DNA from: Arachis hypogaea
Lineage: Eukaryota; Streptophyta; Magnoliopsida; Fabales; Fabaceae
DNA length: 64,000 nucleotides
Direction: 5' to 3'
Assembly: GCF_003086295.3 (NCBI RefSeq)
Contig: NC_092038.1
Location: forward strand, 99,603,837-99,667,836
Below the pieces are notes generated by a model. That model ran no database searches and was not told the DNA's origin. It saw only the letters and a list, made by a program, of their open reading frames with translations. A program made the position numbers and the translations under genes. Positions 33,738-45,930 of the stretch are shown one piece after another (positions within the stretch are counted from its first letter, which is position 1; every line of letters begins with the position of its first letter).

Positions 33738-35131
33738 CTAAAGGGGAGGCTTAGTCTGTAGAGGGATCTCTGGGTCAGCTAGCTGTATCGGATGGGGCGC
33801 CGCATGGCATGGTGCAGCCTGCTCAGGTGCTGCCTGCTCAGCTTGGGTATGTGCCTCCTGCTCAAGATCGCTCGCCTCCTCCTCAGATGTCTCTGATGGT
33901 GTGTCTGGCTCTGAGGGGATGTCGCCACCAGATTGGATCATTAGCTTGAGGTGCTCATAGCGCAGCTTGTGGCGACGCTCAAACCTCTCATAACGTCACC
34001 TGTTGCGATATTCAGATTTCTCAAATTGCTGCTAGTGGTGGCGCTCCATCTGGTTTAAGCGGTCAAAGAGTCGGTGCACCAAATGATAAATGGGCTCAGG
34101 AGCAGGTGGGGGTACAGTGGATGGAGCTGGGGCAGTGGATGCTGAAGGGGCAGCAGAAGATGTAGCTACCTCAACAGAGTCAGTGAGAAAAGGAGGTTGG
34201 TAGCCAAGAGCCTGAAACTTCCTACTGTGAGGGATGATATTCCTGCAGTCCGTGGCGGATGGCTTTTCATCAGCAATTTCCCAAGGTACCTCAGCTCGGC
34301 GATCCAACTGAGTAATCAGGAATGGAAATGGGAGGGTGCCTCTGACATAGACCCTGGTCATGTAATGCCGGATAAAGCGGGGCAGATATAAGTCCTTACC
34401 CTCCATCACACACCAGATGAGGGTAATCATAGCAGCTGGCACCTCTGTCTCATGAGTGCTTGGTATTACATAGTTACTCAGAATCTGCTGCCATAGTTGA
34501 GCCTCATCATTCAGATATATTAGCCTGATTCCCTTGGGTACCAATGTGCTCTTTTCCCTGACCCATGGAACGGTAGGATCAAGAGCTATAGCCCATTTTA
34601 CTGCATCCCAGTCAAATATCAGGAATCTCATATCCTCCTCAGCCTTTTGGTAACCGTCTGGCTGATCTGATTTAGGTGGGAGCTGGAGGATATCTTCTAT
34701 GGCTTCCTCAGTAACCAGAATTTGCTTGCCTCTGAGATGTACTGCATCCAGGGATTTTTAAAGTAATTACAGTAGAATTCTCTGACCCAGGATGAGTTGA
34801 TCTTAGTCAAGTTTCTCACCAAGAAGAACCAGCCTTTCTGTTTAATTTGGTCTGAAGTGTACTGCCTGAGATCTTCTGGAATTTTGAGTGTCCTTTCCAG
34901 GTATAGGTTCCTGGATGTGGCAAAAACTGGGTATTTCAGCTCACAGTATTTGTTTGCAAATTTTACCAGGTCAGCCGCAAGTACCAACTGATCAGCTTTT
35001 TCCTACGGGGTAAAGTTCTTCTCCCACCAGAAATCATCATGTAAGATGCCAAGAATGGACATAGAGGATTCACCTCTTTTCCTTTTGCCAGTGATTGCTT
35101 TGCCCTTTCCTTTACTTTGAGGGTCAGACAT
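33738..35131 (-). pseudogene. Env-like gene of element B, broken
   Basis: The start at 35131 gives MSDPQSKGKGKAITGKRKR, a basic N-terminus. Parts follow in different frames: NLYLERTLKIPEDLRQYT and NSSWVREFYCNYFKN (34987-34697), then FLIFDWDAVKWAIALDP, PAAMITLIWCVMEGKDLYL and PRFIRHYMTRVYVRGTLPFP (34631-34032), then a P/A/E-rich tail (33941-33738). This is the order of the plant 'putative transposon protein' domain. Frame changes near 35005 and 34745, plus stops near 34030, disable it. No signal peptide or clear membrane segment is seen. Confidence 0.68.
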
Positions 35132-36457
35132 CCTAAAAAATAGGAATTCCAGGATATAATGGAAGAATAAAAGCAGGAAAACAGGTAGGCAAATAGAATA
35201 ATAGCAATATAAGCACAGAGTGGCAAATGAGCAAGAGAAGCATGAAAATGAGTTAAATATATGTGCATTATGGATTGTATGCAAGTGGAAAAGTCTAAAA
35301 AAAGAAATCACAATCCGAAATATATGATAAGTGGAAGTCATGTTAGTTAGGAAAAAACAATGATCATGCCCTGAGTTAGAAAGTTAAAGTAGTCAGGTAA
35401 AAAGAGAAGTTGGAAAGTTAAAATGGTTAGTAGGTAAAAAGAAAGTTAGAAAGTGAAAATAATGAGTTAGTAAAAAGACAGTTAAGGTAAGTGGCATGAT
35501 GATGTGTTTCCTAGTTAACAAGAAATTCACCAATTTAAAGAACAATCAACTAATATTCAAGCAAAGATATCAGTTCATTGATGACAATTCAGATAGATAT
35601 ACGAGGTGCAAAATTAAAATGAAATCATCAATAAAGCAATTTATTAACCAGGGAGTCAAAAGGAAGAAAAATGCTAGCCCGTGCATTCATGAATTGGTTT
35701 GGTTGTAGCCAAGTAGTGCAAAAGTCAAAATTGCTAAAACCAATACATGAATGGGAAAAAATGAAATAATTTGCAAAAAATTGGGCAGCATTTCGGATAA
35801 AATTAGATGGTCCCAGGTAATAAATAGCAAGAAAAACAGTTCATATAAAAGTTAAATAATGCTGCAAAGAATCACAAATATAAGAACAGTAAATAGCAGC
35901 ATGAAATATGAAGAACAGTATATGAACAGAATTATTATCACAGCCAGATCAAAATTGCGAAATAGATAAAACAGGTAATCAAGAACGGCGCAATTATCAA
36001 GCCTAAATCCACTAACCACATCCTACCTACCTAACCACCTAGAATCCACTACAATCATGCATCTCTAACTATCCTAATTTGAACAGAATCTAAAAAAATA
36101 TGCAACTAACTATTGATGAAAGAGAAATTGGTGTTCGGCGGAACCTGGTGTGGGTAGGATCAGAATACGAGACAGAGAGGGGAGTGTCGTCGGGTGTTCT
36201 GGGTGGTTGGGGGTGTTAGGTGTGGTAGTGGTGGTGGCTGGTCGGTAGAGGTTGCAGAGAGGAAAGGAGAAGGAGGGGGTAATGGGGGCGCGACGGGCTA
36301 GGGTTCGCGTGATTTGGGTTTAGTGGATTCAAATCCACGTGAACGCGTGGAGCACATGGGATGACAGAAACAAAGTAGGGATTTGTATTAAATAAGATGT
36401 TTCAAAAATTAGGGAAGCATGCTCATGTGAAATCAAAACAATTAAATTACCATGTGC

Positions 36458-36519
<62 letters not shown>

Positions 36520-37032
36520 GCGTGATTAGGGTGAAAAGGGTTGACGCGGTCGCGTGATGGACGCAATCACGTAGGTTGGGTAAAAGATGCGTGACGAGGA
36601 CGCGTGAAGCACGCGAACGCGTCGCTGTGAATTGTGCTAGACGCACAGTTCCAGCGTCGTTTTGGCGCAACTCTCTGTTTCCATTTTAGGGGCCATAATA
36701 TTCATGCGATGCGGATGCGTCGCTCATGCTTTCACGTGGGATGAGTGTTATGCAATTGACGCGTTCGCGTCAGGGACATGAACGCGTGGGCCGTTTTATG
36801 CTAAACGCACACCAGCCGCATGATTCCAGCCTAACTCTCTAGGCATTGGACCTTTACGCCGATTTCCATTCCATGCCCACGCGTGGCCTGCGCGCTCGCG
36901 TGGGGTGATTTTCTCTCTCTCTTTTTTTATGCAGTATGCAGAATGCAAAATGCAATGAATGTCATGCAAAAATTCCAAGTTCAATCAAAATTCAAAAACA
37001 GACTAAACTAAAAAAGGAACGATCATACCATG
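35132..37032 (-). other. Spacer of element B with palindromes and inverted microsatellite segment
   Basis: No gene. 36353-36517 is an inverted copy of the 32614-32766 segment, including the AT microsatellite (about 36464-36517). 36530-36905 contains many CACGCG/CGCGTG-type palindromes (GACGCGGTCGCGTGA, CACGCGAACGCGTCG and the like). Confidence 0.65.
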
Positions 37033-37048
37033 ATGGGTTGTCTCCCAC
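37033..37048 (-). other. Conserved post-gag/pol hairpin (element B)
   Basis: The element strand reads GTGGG-AGACAA-CCCAT, preceded by GTGCTGG. It is the family-3 form; the outer pair is a G:U wobble. Confidence 0.65.
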
Positions 37049-37433
37049 CCAGCACTTTTAGTTAAAGTCCTTAAGTTGGACATTCTGGTGAGCCTCCTGT
37101 TATGGTGGCTTGTGCTTGAATTCATCCAGGAATCTCCACTAATGTTTAGAATGCCAGCATCCTCCGGGGTCCCAAACAAGGCAACGTAAAGCCTTTGAGC
37201 AGTTTCAAACAGGGTTCCAGGCTCCCGGGGTGTTGAATGTCAGAATAGATTCCAGGATCCTAAACCTTACTTTTACATCCGTGTTTGTCTTGATCTGCAT
37301 TTTTCCAGCTGGGTGATAAGTAGTCTGAATTCTCACCGTAGTGACCAGACAGCTTCTGAGATCCTTTCAATTGAGCTTGACACCAATCCTTGCACCTCAA
37401 ATTGAAGTGTGAAACCTCATTGAATCTCGCATA

Positions 37434-38520
37434 CTAGCTCTGAGTGCGAGTCATTTCCCTTTTACTCTTAAAGCCGCAAAGAGCTCTAAGCTGGCCATCT
37501 GTTTCAAGTAACCCATATTCAAGTGGAAAAGTAAAGATAAAAGCTAAGGATTTTACCCACTTGAAGTTTTTATTGGGTGGTAATGGCCTTGGGGTAGGTG
37601 TTTCCAGTGGTTTTGCAAGCTCTACTCCCTTATGGTCTTCTGTGAATTCCTCCACTTCTTTGCAAACTTCTTCAATTTCAACCATGTCTTGATCAAATTC
37701 TTCGATATCTTCCTCATCACTTAAGTCATAACTAGGAGGTTGAGAAAAGTCTACCTCTGCATCATCTTCGTATTCACTTGGGGAAGATTCTTCTAGCTCA
37801 AAGAATTCTGCAAGTTCATCACTAAGAGAACTTGACTTGTGATTATCATCATCAAGGAAACTTGCGTCTTGGGTTGTTCCGTCCAGTTCCTCATAAGATA
37901 CCTGCTTTGGGGGTTGTGCACTATCCTCCTTAGCATTAACTGTAATTTTCTTGACGGAATTCTCCACAACTCTGGATTCCCCTGGAGGTTCAACGTCTCC
38001 TAAGTCTTCAATCAACTCTTCTTTTTCTATAATGACCGCTTCCTCGAATTGTTCCAGAACGAGGTCATCCTCCTTACTGTCCACTGGAGCTTCTAGTGTC
38101 TCCTTCATGCTACGTTCTTCATTAGATTTTCCACATGAAGCCGTGGGAATTCCATGAGTGTTCGAATGTCTGGAAGATAGTTGATTTATTGCTTGCTCCA
38201 GTTGATGAAGGGTTGCATGAAATTGATCTACTGATTCTTCGAAGCGAACCTGTGATTCTTGGCTTGATGGATATGGACATGGTACATAGGGAAGTGGTGG
38301 TCCTTGGGAGTAATTGGATTGGCATTGGGGTGAATAAGGATCATACGGTGGCTAATGGTGAAAAGGAGCTTGTGAGTGTGGTGGTTCGAAGCTATGTTGA
38401 GAGGCTGATCTACGAGCACAGGGTAGGGCTTGTTGGTAACTGCAAGGGGGTCCACCATATCTATCAGCTTGGCATGCATTGTAGAATGGTCCTTGTCTAT
38501 GATATCTAGGATGGTGTTGT
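37434..38520 (-). pseudogene. Acidic gag-related gene of element B, truncated at both ends
   Basis: The open part 38108-37434 is very acidic (SSPSEYEDDAEVDFSQPP) and ends in KNFKWVKSLAFIFTFPLEYG and ALCGFKSKREMTR, a signature I recognise from gag-like proteins of legume elements. Upstream in the same frame, across a stop at 38354-38352, is a P/Y/Q-rich segment (PPYDPYSPQCQSNYSQG). Below 37434 worn coding DNA continues (SRFEVRCKDW, DPGIYSDIQHPGSLEPC) to about 37060. Element E cuts the gene at about 38521. Function unknown. Confidence 0.6.
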
Positions 38521-38524
38521 TGAC

Positions 38525-41500
38525 TAAAGGGGAAGTAACCCTGAGAGTCAATGAGGATGAGTTCAAGTTGAATGCTGTAAAAGCTATGCAGCATCCAGAC
38601 ACACCAAATGACTGCATGGGTGCTGACATTATTGACTCTCTGGTGGAAGAGATTAATATGACTGAAAGCCTAGAATCAGAGCTTGAGGACATCTTCAAGG
38701 ATGCTCAACCTGATCAAGAAGAACCAGAGGAAACAAAGGAATTTTCGAAAATTCCTCAGGAGGAGGATAAGCCTCCCAAACCTGAACTCAAACCACTACC
38801 ACCATCCCTGAAGTATGCATTTCTGGGAGAGGGTGACACTTTTCCAGTGATTATAAGCTCTGCTTTAAATCCACAGGAAGAGGAAGCACTGATTCAAGTG
38901 CTAAGGACACACAAGACAGCTCTTGGGTGGTCCATAAGTGATCTTAAGGGCATTAGCCCAGCTAGATGCATGCATAAGATCCTGTTGGAGGATAATGCCA
39001 AACCAGTGGTCCAACCACAGAGAAGGCTAAATCTAGCCATGAAAGAGGTGGTGCAGAAAGAGGTCACTAAATTACTGGAGGCTGGGATTATTTACCCTAT
39101 TTCTAATAGCCCCTGGGTGAGCCCTGTCCAAGTTGTCCCCAAAAAGGGAGGCATGACAGTGGTTCATAATGAAAAAAATGAACTGGTTCCTACAAGAACA
39201 GTCACAGGGTGGCGTATGTGTATTGACTACAGAAGGCTCAATACAGCCACCAGAAAGGATCATTTTCCTTTACCATTCATAGACCAAATGCTAGAAAGAC
39301 TAGCTGGTCATGATTTTTACTGCTTTTTGGATGGCTATTCAGGTTACAACCAAATTGCAGTAGATCCTCAGGACCAAGAGAAAACAGCATTTACTTGCCC
39401 TTCTGGCGTGTTTGCCTACAGGAGGATGCCTTTTGGTCTGTGTAATGCTCCTGCAACCTTTTAGAGATGCATGTTATCCATCTTCTCTGATATGGTGGAG
39501 AAATTCCTGGAAGTCTTCATGGATGACTTCTCAGTATATGGAGACTCATTCAGCTCCTGTCTTAATCACCTAGCACTTGTCCTAAAAAGGTGCCAAGAGA
39601 CTAACCTGGTTTTAAACTAGGAGAAATTTCACTTTATGGTGACTGAAGGAATTGTCCTTGGACACAAAATTTCAAGCAGGGGAATAGAGGTGGATAAGGC
39701 AAAGGTAGAGGTAATTGAAAAATTACCACCACCTGCCAATGTTAAGGCAATCAGAAGCTTTCTGGGGCATGCAAGATTCTACAGAAGGTTTATAAAGGAT
39801 TTTTCAAAAATTGCAAAACCTTTGAGTAACCTGCTAGCTGCTGACACTCCATTTGTGTTTGACACACAGTGTCTGCAGGCATTTGAGACCCTGAAAGCTA
39901 AGCTGGTCACAGCACCAGTCATCTCTGCACCAGATTGGACATTGCCATTTGAACTAATGTGTGATGCCAGTGACCATGCCATTGGTGCAGTGTTGGGACA
40001 GAGGCATAACAAGCTTCTGCACGTCATTTATTATGCCAGTCGTGTTCTAAATGATGCACAGAAGAATTACACAACCATAGAAAAAGAGTTACTTGCAGCG
40101 GTCTATGCCATTGACAAGTTTAGATCCTATCTAGTGGGATCCAAAGTGGTTGTGTACACTGACCATGCTGCTCTTAAATACTTACTCACAAAGCAGGATT
40201 CAAAACCCAGGCTAATAAGATGGGTGTTGCTTCTGCAAGAGTTTGATATAGAAATAAGAGACAGAAAAGGGACAGAGAACCAGGTAGCTGATCATCTATC
40301 CCGAATAGAACCAGTAGCTGGGGCGTCCCTCCCTTCTACTGAGATTTCTGAGACTTTCCCAGATGAGCAACTCTTTGCCATTCAGGAAGCTCCATGGTTT
40401 GCAGATATTGCAAACTATAAAGCTGTGAGGTTCATACCCTAGGAGTACAGCAGAGTGCAAAGAAAGAAATTAATTTCAGATGCCAAGTACTACCTATGGG
40501 ATGAGCCATATCTCTTTAAGAGATGTGCAGACGGAATGATCCGCAGATGTGTACCCAGAGAAGAAGCACAAAGGATCCTATGGCACTGCCATGGATCACA
40601 GTATGGAGGACATTTTGGAAGTGAGCGAACAGCCATTAAAGTCCTCCAATGTGGCTTCTACTGGCCTACTCTCTATAAAGATGCCCGAGAGTTTATGCGT
40701 AACTGTGACAGTTGCCAAAGAGCTGGTAACTTGCCTCACGGATATGCCATGCCTCAACAAGGGATATTAGAGATAGAATTGTTTGATGTATGGGGAATAG
40801 ACTTCATGGGTCCATTCCCACCATCATACTCAAACACTTACATTCTGGTGGCAGTGGACTATGTATCTAAGTGGGTAGAAGCAATTGCTACACCCACTAA
40901 TGATACCAAGACCGTGCTGAAATTCCTCCAGAAACACATCTTCAGCAGGTTTGGTGTTCCCAGAGTACTAATCAGTAACGGGGGCACTCATTTCTGCAAT
41001 AGACAGCTATACTCTGCTATGGTCAGATATGGAATTAGCCACAAAGTGGCAACTCCGTATCATCCACAGACAAATGGGCAAGCTGAAGTCTCTAACAGAG
41101 AGCTAAAAAGAATCCTAGAACGGACTGTGATAGCCCGAAGAAAGGATTGGGCAAAGAGTTTGGATGATGCTCTGTGGGCATACAGAACAGCATTCAAGAC
41201 TCCAATAGGAACCTCTCCATACCAACTGGTGTATGGGAAGACCTGTCATCTGCCCGTGGAACTGGAACATAAAGCCTACTGGGCAACCAGGTTCCTAAAC
41301 ATGGATGCTCAATTAGCTGGTGAAAAAAGATTGCTCTAGCTAAATGAGCTAGAGGAATTCAGACTCAATGCCTTTGAAAATGCAAAAATTTAGAAGGAAA
41401 AGGCAAAAAAGTGGCATGACAAGAAGTTGTCATCCAGAGTCTTTGAGCCAGGACAAAAAGTTCTGCTCTTCAACTCTAGGCTCAGATTGTTTCCAGGAAA

Positions 41501-41672
41501 ACTTAAGTCCCGGTGGAGGGGTCCGTATGTGATTACAGGAGTGTCACCATATGGATATGTTGAGCTTCAGGATATTGATTCTGACAAAAAGTTCATTGTT
41601 AATGGACAGAGAATCAAGCATTATCTTGAAAGCAATATTGAGCAGGAATGCTCAAAACTGAGGCTGGAATGA
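38525..41672 (+). pseudogene. Protease tail, RT, RNase H and integrase of element E
   Basis: The domains are in normal order. RT has [33 protein letters not shown] and active-site FMDD near 39521. RNase H has [17 protein letters not shown] and [11 protein letters not shown]. Integrase has the zinc-binding [11 protein letters not shown]...[17 protein letters not shown] and [14 protein letters not shown]-type tail ([18 protein letters not shown]) follows. Stops lie at 39462-39464, 39618-39620, 40440-40442, 41337-41339 and 41391-41393; the first four fit CAG to TAG or TGG to TAG. The second integrase catalytic Asp is Asn (AAC at 40977-40979). It is inactive. Confidence 0.92.
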
Positions 41673-41705
41673 TCCTCAGTAAAGGTCCAGCTAAAGACAA
41701 TAAAG

Positions 41706-41730
41706 AAGCGCTTGCTGGGAGGCAACCCAG
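41706..41730 (+). other. Conserved post-gag/pol hairpin (element E)
   Basis: AAGCGCTTG, then CTGGG-AGGCAA-CCCAG (41715-41730), 34 bases after the integrase stop. Confidence 0.82.
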
Positions 41731-41837
41731 TCATTAGCAGGTTATATGTTTTGTTTCTACAGAGGCAAGTATCAAAAATGAAGGAATTCACAGAGTTACA
41801 GAAGGATTTGGTGCAAAAAGCAGAGAAAAAGAGCTTA

Positions 41838-42147
41838 CTGGCGAAAAAACGCCAGTAAGGGGCATTTTGGGCGTTAAACGCCAGAATGGGCACCATTCTG
41901 GGCGTTTAACGCCAGTAAAGGTGCCATTTTGGGCGTTAAACGCCAGAATGGGCACCATTCTGGGCGTTTAACGCCAGGTGTGCAGCATCCTGGGCGTTTA
42001 GCAAAACGCCCAGTGATAAAGGGAATCCTGGCATTTAACGCCAGCCAGGGCACCTGGCTGGGCGTTAAACGCCCACATTGGCTAACAAATGGGTGTTAAA
42101 CGCCAGAATGGATACCATTCTGGGCGTTTAACGCCAGAAAGGTGGGG
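41838..42147. repeat. GGCGTTTAACGCC palindrome array (post-integrase, E)
   Basis: About ten copies, such as GGGCGTTAAACGCCAG and GGGCGTTTAACGCCAG, separated by AATGGGCACCATTCT-type linkers that are themselves inverted repeats (AGAATGGGCACCATTCT). One variant has an insertion (GGGCGTTTAGCAAAACGCCC). Confidence 0.92.
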
Positions 42148-42421
42148 GACCAAGATTTTGCTTTCCAATCAAATTTTTTTCAAACTTTCCTTTTTTGACC
42201 CATACTTTTCTACATAAACACATTTCAACCTTTCATCATTCACCTTCAAATCTTCAAAAATCAAAATCCTTCTTCAAATCTCTCAAATCAATCCCAAATC
42301 TTGTTCAAAAACTCACCAATCTTCTCAAAATCTCTTCACATCTTATATATAGACGTTCGGCCTCACCATTCCCCCACACCATTCGGATTTGCTCTTCTCC
42401 TCTCTCTCCTCCTTCCTTTCT

Positions 42422-42456
42422 TTTGCTTGAGGACAAGCAAACCTCTAAGTTTGGTG
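42422..42456 (+). other. AGGA-loop hairpin before env-like gene (E)
   Basis: TTTGCTTG-AGGA-CAAGCAAA, then CTAAGTTTGGTGTG. It lies about 40 bases before the env-like start. Confidence 0.78.
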
Positions 42457-42495
42457 TGCTTTTCCGTGATCACTGAGCCAAGAGTCATCAAGATC

Positions 42496-43418
42496 ATGGA
42501 TCCTAAGGGAAAACAAACCAATTTAAGAGGAAAGAAAGAGAATAATCCAAAGAATCTTTGGAATCAAGAGAAGTTCTTAACCAAAGAACATGAAGACCAT
42601 TATCACAAAATAATGGGTCTGAGGTCAGTGATCCCGGAAGTTAAATTTGATCTGAAAGAAGATGAATATCCAGGGATCCAAGAGCAAATTCGAAACAGAG
42701 GATGGGAAATTCTAACCAATCCTGAGATAAAGGTTGGAAGAAATATGGTTCAGGAATTCTACTCAAATCTGTGGCTAACAGATAAGCAGAGAATGACTGG
42801 AACTGCTTACCATACCTACAGAACCATGGTCCGAGGGAAAGTTATGTACTTCCATCTGGACAAAATAAGAGAAATCTTCAAATTGCCCCAACTGCAGGAT
42901 GATCCTGAATCCTTTAATAGGAGAATGGTGAGAGCAGATAAAGGGTTGGATCAAGTTCTAGAGGACATATGCCTCCCTGGAACTAAGTGGATAACCAATT
43001 CAAAGGGTGTCCCAAACCAACTCAAGATGGGAGACCTCAAACCAATTGCAAGAGGTTGGCTAGACTTTATTGGGCGTTCCATACTGCCCACTAGCAACCG
43101 TTCTGAGGTCACTATCAAGAGAGCAGTGATGATTCATTGCATTATGCTTGGAAAAGAAGTGGAGGTTCATCATGTGATTGCTTGTGAGATCTACACAATT
43201 GCAAATAAGAATTCCACTGAAGCCAAATTGGCTTACCCAAGCTTGATCTCCTTGCTCTGGAAAGAGGCTGGGGTAAAGATGGGAGTAGATGAATTCATAC
43301 CCATTGAACATCCAATCACCAAGAAGTCAATGGAAGGACAAATGCAAGACAACTCTATCAAAAGGAGGGCGCAGGAGTTCCTCCTTGAATTTCCTAAAAT
43401 TGGCTACTGGGCCAGTGG
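42496..43418 (+). pseudogene. Env-like gene of element E, 3' truncated
   Basis: The start ATG at 42496 gives MDPKGKQTNLRGKKE. The open frame covers the central domain: EFYSNLWLTDKQRMTGTAYH, RTMVRGKVMYFHLDKIREIF, GWLDFIGRSILPTSN, TIKRAVMIHCIMLGKEVEVH. It stays open to the junction with C's LTR at 43419. Upstream of the ATG the frame is also open, but the basic start matches C. The C-terminal coiled coil (SLEASITKLQETMEQL in C) is lost. Of the copies here it has the least damaged central domain. The family is the plant 'putative transposon protein' type, of unknown function; no transmembrane segment is seen. Confidence 0.78.
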
Positions 43419-44938
43419 TGCACGAAATTGCAATCACACTTTTTGCAACCCCGCACAACTAACCAGCAAGTGCACTGGGTCGTCCAAGTAATACCTTACG
43501 TGAGTAAGGGTCGATCCCACAGAGATTGTCGGCTTGAAGCAAGCTATAGTTATCTTGTAAATCTTAGTCAGGATATCAGAAATTATCAGGATTGATTGTG
43601 AAGAGTAAAAGAACATGAAATAAGTACTTGTTTTGCAGTAATGGGGAACAGGTTGAGGTTTTGGAGATGCTCCATCTTCTGAATCTCTGCTTTCCTACTG
43701 TCTTCTTCTTCAAGCACGCAGGGCTCCTTCCATGGCAAGCTGTATGCAAGGGTTTCACCGTTGTCAGTGGCTACCTCCCATCCTCTCAGTGGAAATGTTC
43801 AACGCACCCTGTCACGGCACGGCTATCCATCTGTCGGTTCTTAATCAGGCCGGAATAGAATCTAGTGATTCTTTTGCGTCTGTCACTAACGCCCCGCCTT
43901 CAGGAGTTTGAAGCTCGTCACAGTCATTCAATCATTGAATCCTACTCAGAATACCACAGACAAGGTTTAGACCTTCCGGATTCTCTTGAATGCCGCCATC
44001 AGTTCTAGCTTATACCACGAAGATTCCGGTTAAAGAATCCAAGAGATATCTACTTAATCTAAGGTAGAACGGAGGTGGTTGTCAGGCACACGTTCATAGT
44101 TGAGAATGATGATGATTGTCACAGATCATCACATTCATCCGATTTAAGAACAAGTGATATCTTAGAATGGAAGCAAGCATGATTGAATGAAAAATAGTAG
44201 TAATTGCATTAATCCATCAAGACACAGCAGAGCTCCTCACCCCCAACCATGGGGTTTAGAGACTCATGCCGTGGGAAGTACACAAAGAAACGTGTAAAGT
44301 GTCATGAGGTACAGATACAATGTCAAAAGATCCTATTAATAGTGAACTAGTAACCTATGGTATACAGAAATGAGTAAATGACGTAAAAATCCACTTCTGG
44401 GTCCACTTAGTGTGTGCTTGGGCTGAGCATTGAAGCTTTCATGTGTAGAGACTTTTTCTGGAGTTAAACGCCAGCTTTCATGCCAGTTTGGGCGTTTAAC
44501 TCCAAGTTTTATGCCAGTTCCAGCGTTAAACGCTGGAAATTCTGAGGCTGATTTTCCACGCCGGTTTGAGCCATCAAATCTCGGGCAAAGTATGAACTAT
44601 TATACATTGCTGGAAAGCCCAAGATGTCTACTTTCCAACGCCGTTGAGAGCGCGCCAATTGGGCTTCTGTAGCTCCAGAAAATCCACTTCGAGTGCAGGG
44701 AGGTCAGAATCTAACAGCATCTGCAGTCCTTTTCAGTCTCTGAATCAGATTTTTGCTCAAGACCCTCAATTTCAGCCAGAAAATACCTGAAATCACAGAA
44801 AAACACACAAACTCATAGTAAAGTCCAGAAAAGTGAATTTTAACTAAAAACTAATAAAAATATACTAAAAACTAACTAGATCATACTAAAAACATACTAA
44901 AAACAATGCCAAAAAGCGTATAAATTATCCGCTCATCA
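43419..44938 (-). repeat. Family-1 LTR (3' LTR of C)
   Basis: 1520 bases, TGCACGAAATTGCAATC...CCGCTCATCA. Palindromes at 44458-44545. Very similar to the 5' LTR portion 53429-54528. Confidence 0.95.
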
Positions 44939-45930
44939 CAACACCAAACTTAAATTGTTGCTTGTCCCCAAGCAACTGAAAATCAAAATAGGATAAAAAG
45001 AAGAGAATATACTATAGACTCCAAAATATCAAGGAAACTTAGCTCCAATTAGATGAGCGCGACTAGTAGCTTTTTGCTTCCGAACAGTTTTGGCATCTCA
45101 CTCTATCCTTTGAAGTTCAGAATGATTGGCATCTATAAGAACTCATAACTCAGATAGTGTTATTGATTTTCCTAGTTGAGTATGATGATTCTTGAACATA
45201 GCTAGTGTATGAGTCTTGGCTGTGGCCCAAAGCACTCTATCTTCCAATATTACCACCGGATACATACATGCCACAGACACATAATTAGGTGAACCTTTTC
45301 AGATTGTGACTCAGCTTTGCTAGAGTCCCCAATTAGAGGTGTCCAGGGTTCTTAAGCACACTCTTTTGTGCCTTGGATCACAACTTTTATTTCTTTCTTT
45401 TTCTTTCTTTTTCTTTTCTCTCTTTTTTTTCGAAAATATATATTTTTATTATTTTTATTATTTATTTATTTATTTTTTTTCTTTTTTTTTTGTATTCACT
45501 GCTTTTTCTTGCTTCAAGAATCAATCTGATGATTTTTTAGATCCTCAATAACAGTTCTCTTTTTCCCTCATTCTTTCAAGAGCCAACAATTTTAACATTC
45601 TCAAAACAACAAATTCAAAAGACATATGCACTGTTCAAGCATTCATTCAGAAAATAAAAAGTATTGTCACCACATCAAACTAATTCAACTGGTTTTAGAG
45701 ATAAATTCGAAATCCTGTACTTCTTGTTCTTTTGTGATTAAAGCATTTTTCATTTAAGAGAGGTGATGGATTCATAGGATATTTATAGCTTTAAGACATG
45801 AATTTTAAATTTTATTAATTATGAATTAAGAACAAGACTCAAAAATAGATATAAGATGAGACTAAAAACAAAAGAAAACAAAAAATTTTAAATAGGCTCC
45901 TAATGATAGAGGTTTTCACAGAGTTAGAAC
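44939..45930 (-). other. 3' untranslated region of C
   Basis: No gene. The polypurine-like TAAGTTTGGTGTTG touches the LTR. Hairpin GTTGCTTG-GGGA-CAAGCAAC is at 44957-44976. A T-rich low-complexity tract (45385-45495) corresponds to the one in A. Confidence 0.75.

Larger units (their letters stand above)
30460..38520 (-). mobile_element. Element B: family-3 retrotransposon remnant
   Basis: Minus strand. It has a 3' LTR, a 3' untranslated region, a broken env-like gene, a spacer with palindromes, the post-gag/pol hairpin, and an acidic gag-related gene. The protease, polymerase, 5' leader and 5' LTR are missing; element E begins at about 38521. Confidence 0.75.
38521..43418 (+). mobile_element. 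Element E: polymerase and env-like part of a family-1 element
   Basis: Plus-strand piece that starts inside the protease gene ([15 protein letters not shown]) and runs through RT, RNase H, integrase, the hairpin, palindromes and most of the env-like gene, ending at GYWAS where the LTR of C begins. It is an inverted relative of 46125-51057 in element C. No LTR of its own remains. Confidence 0.85.
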
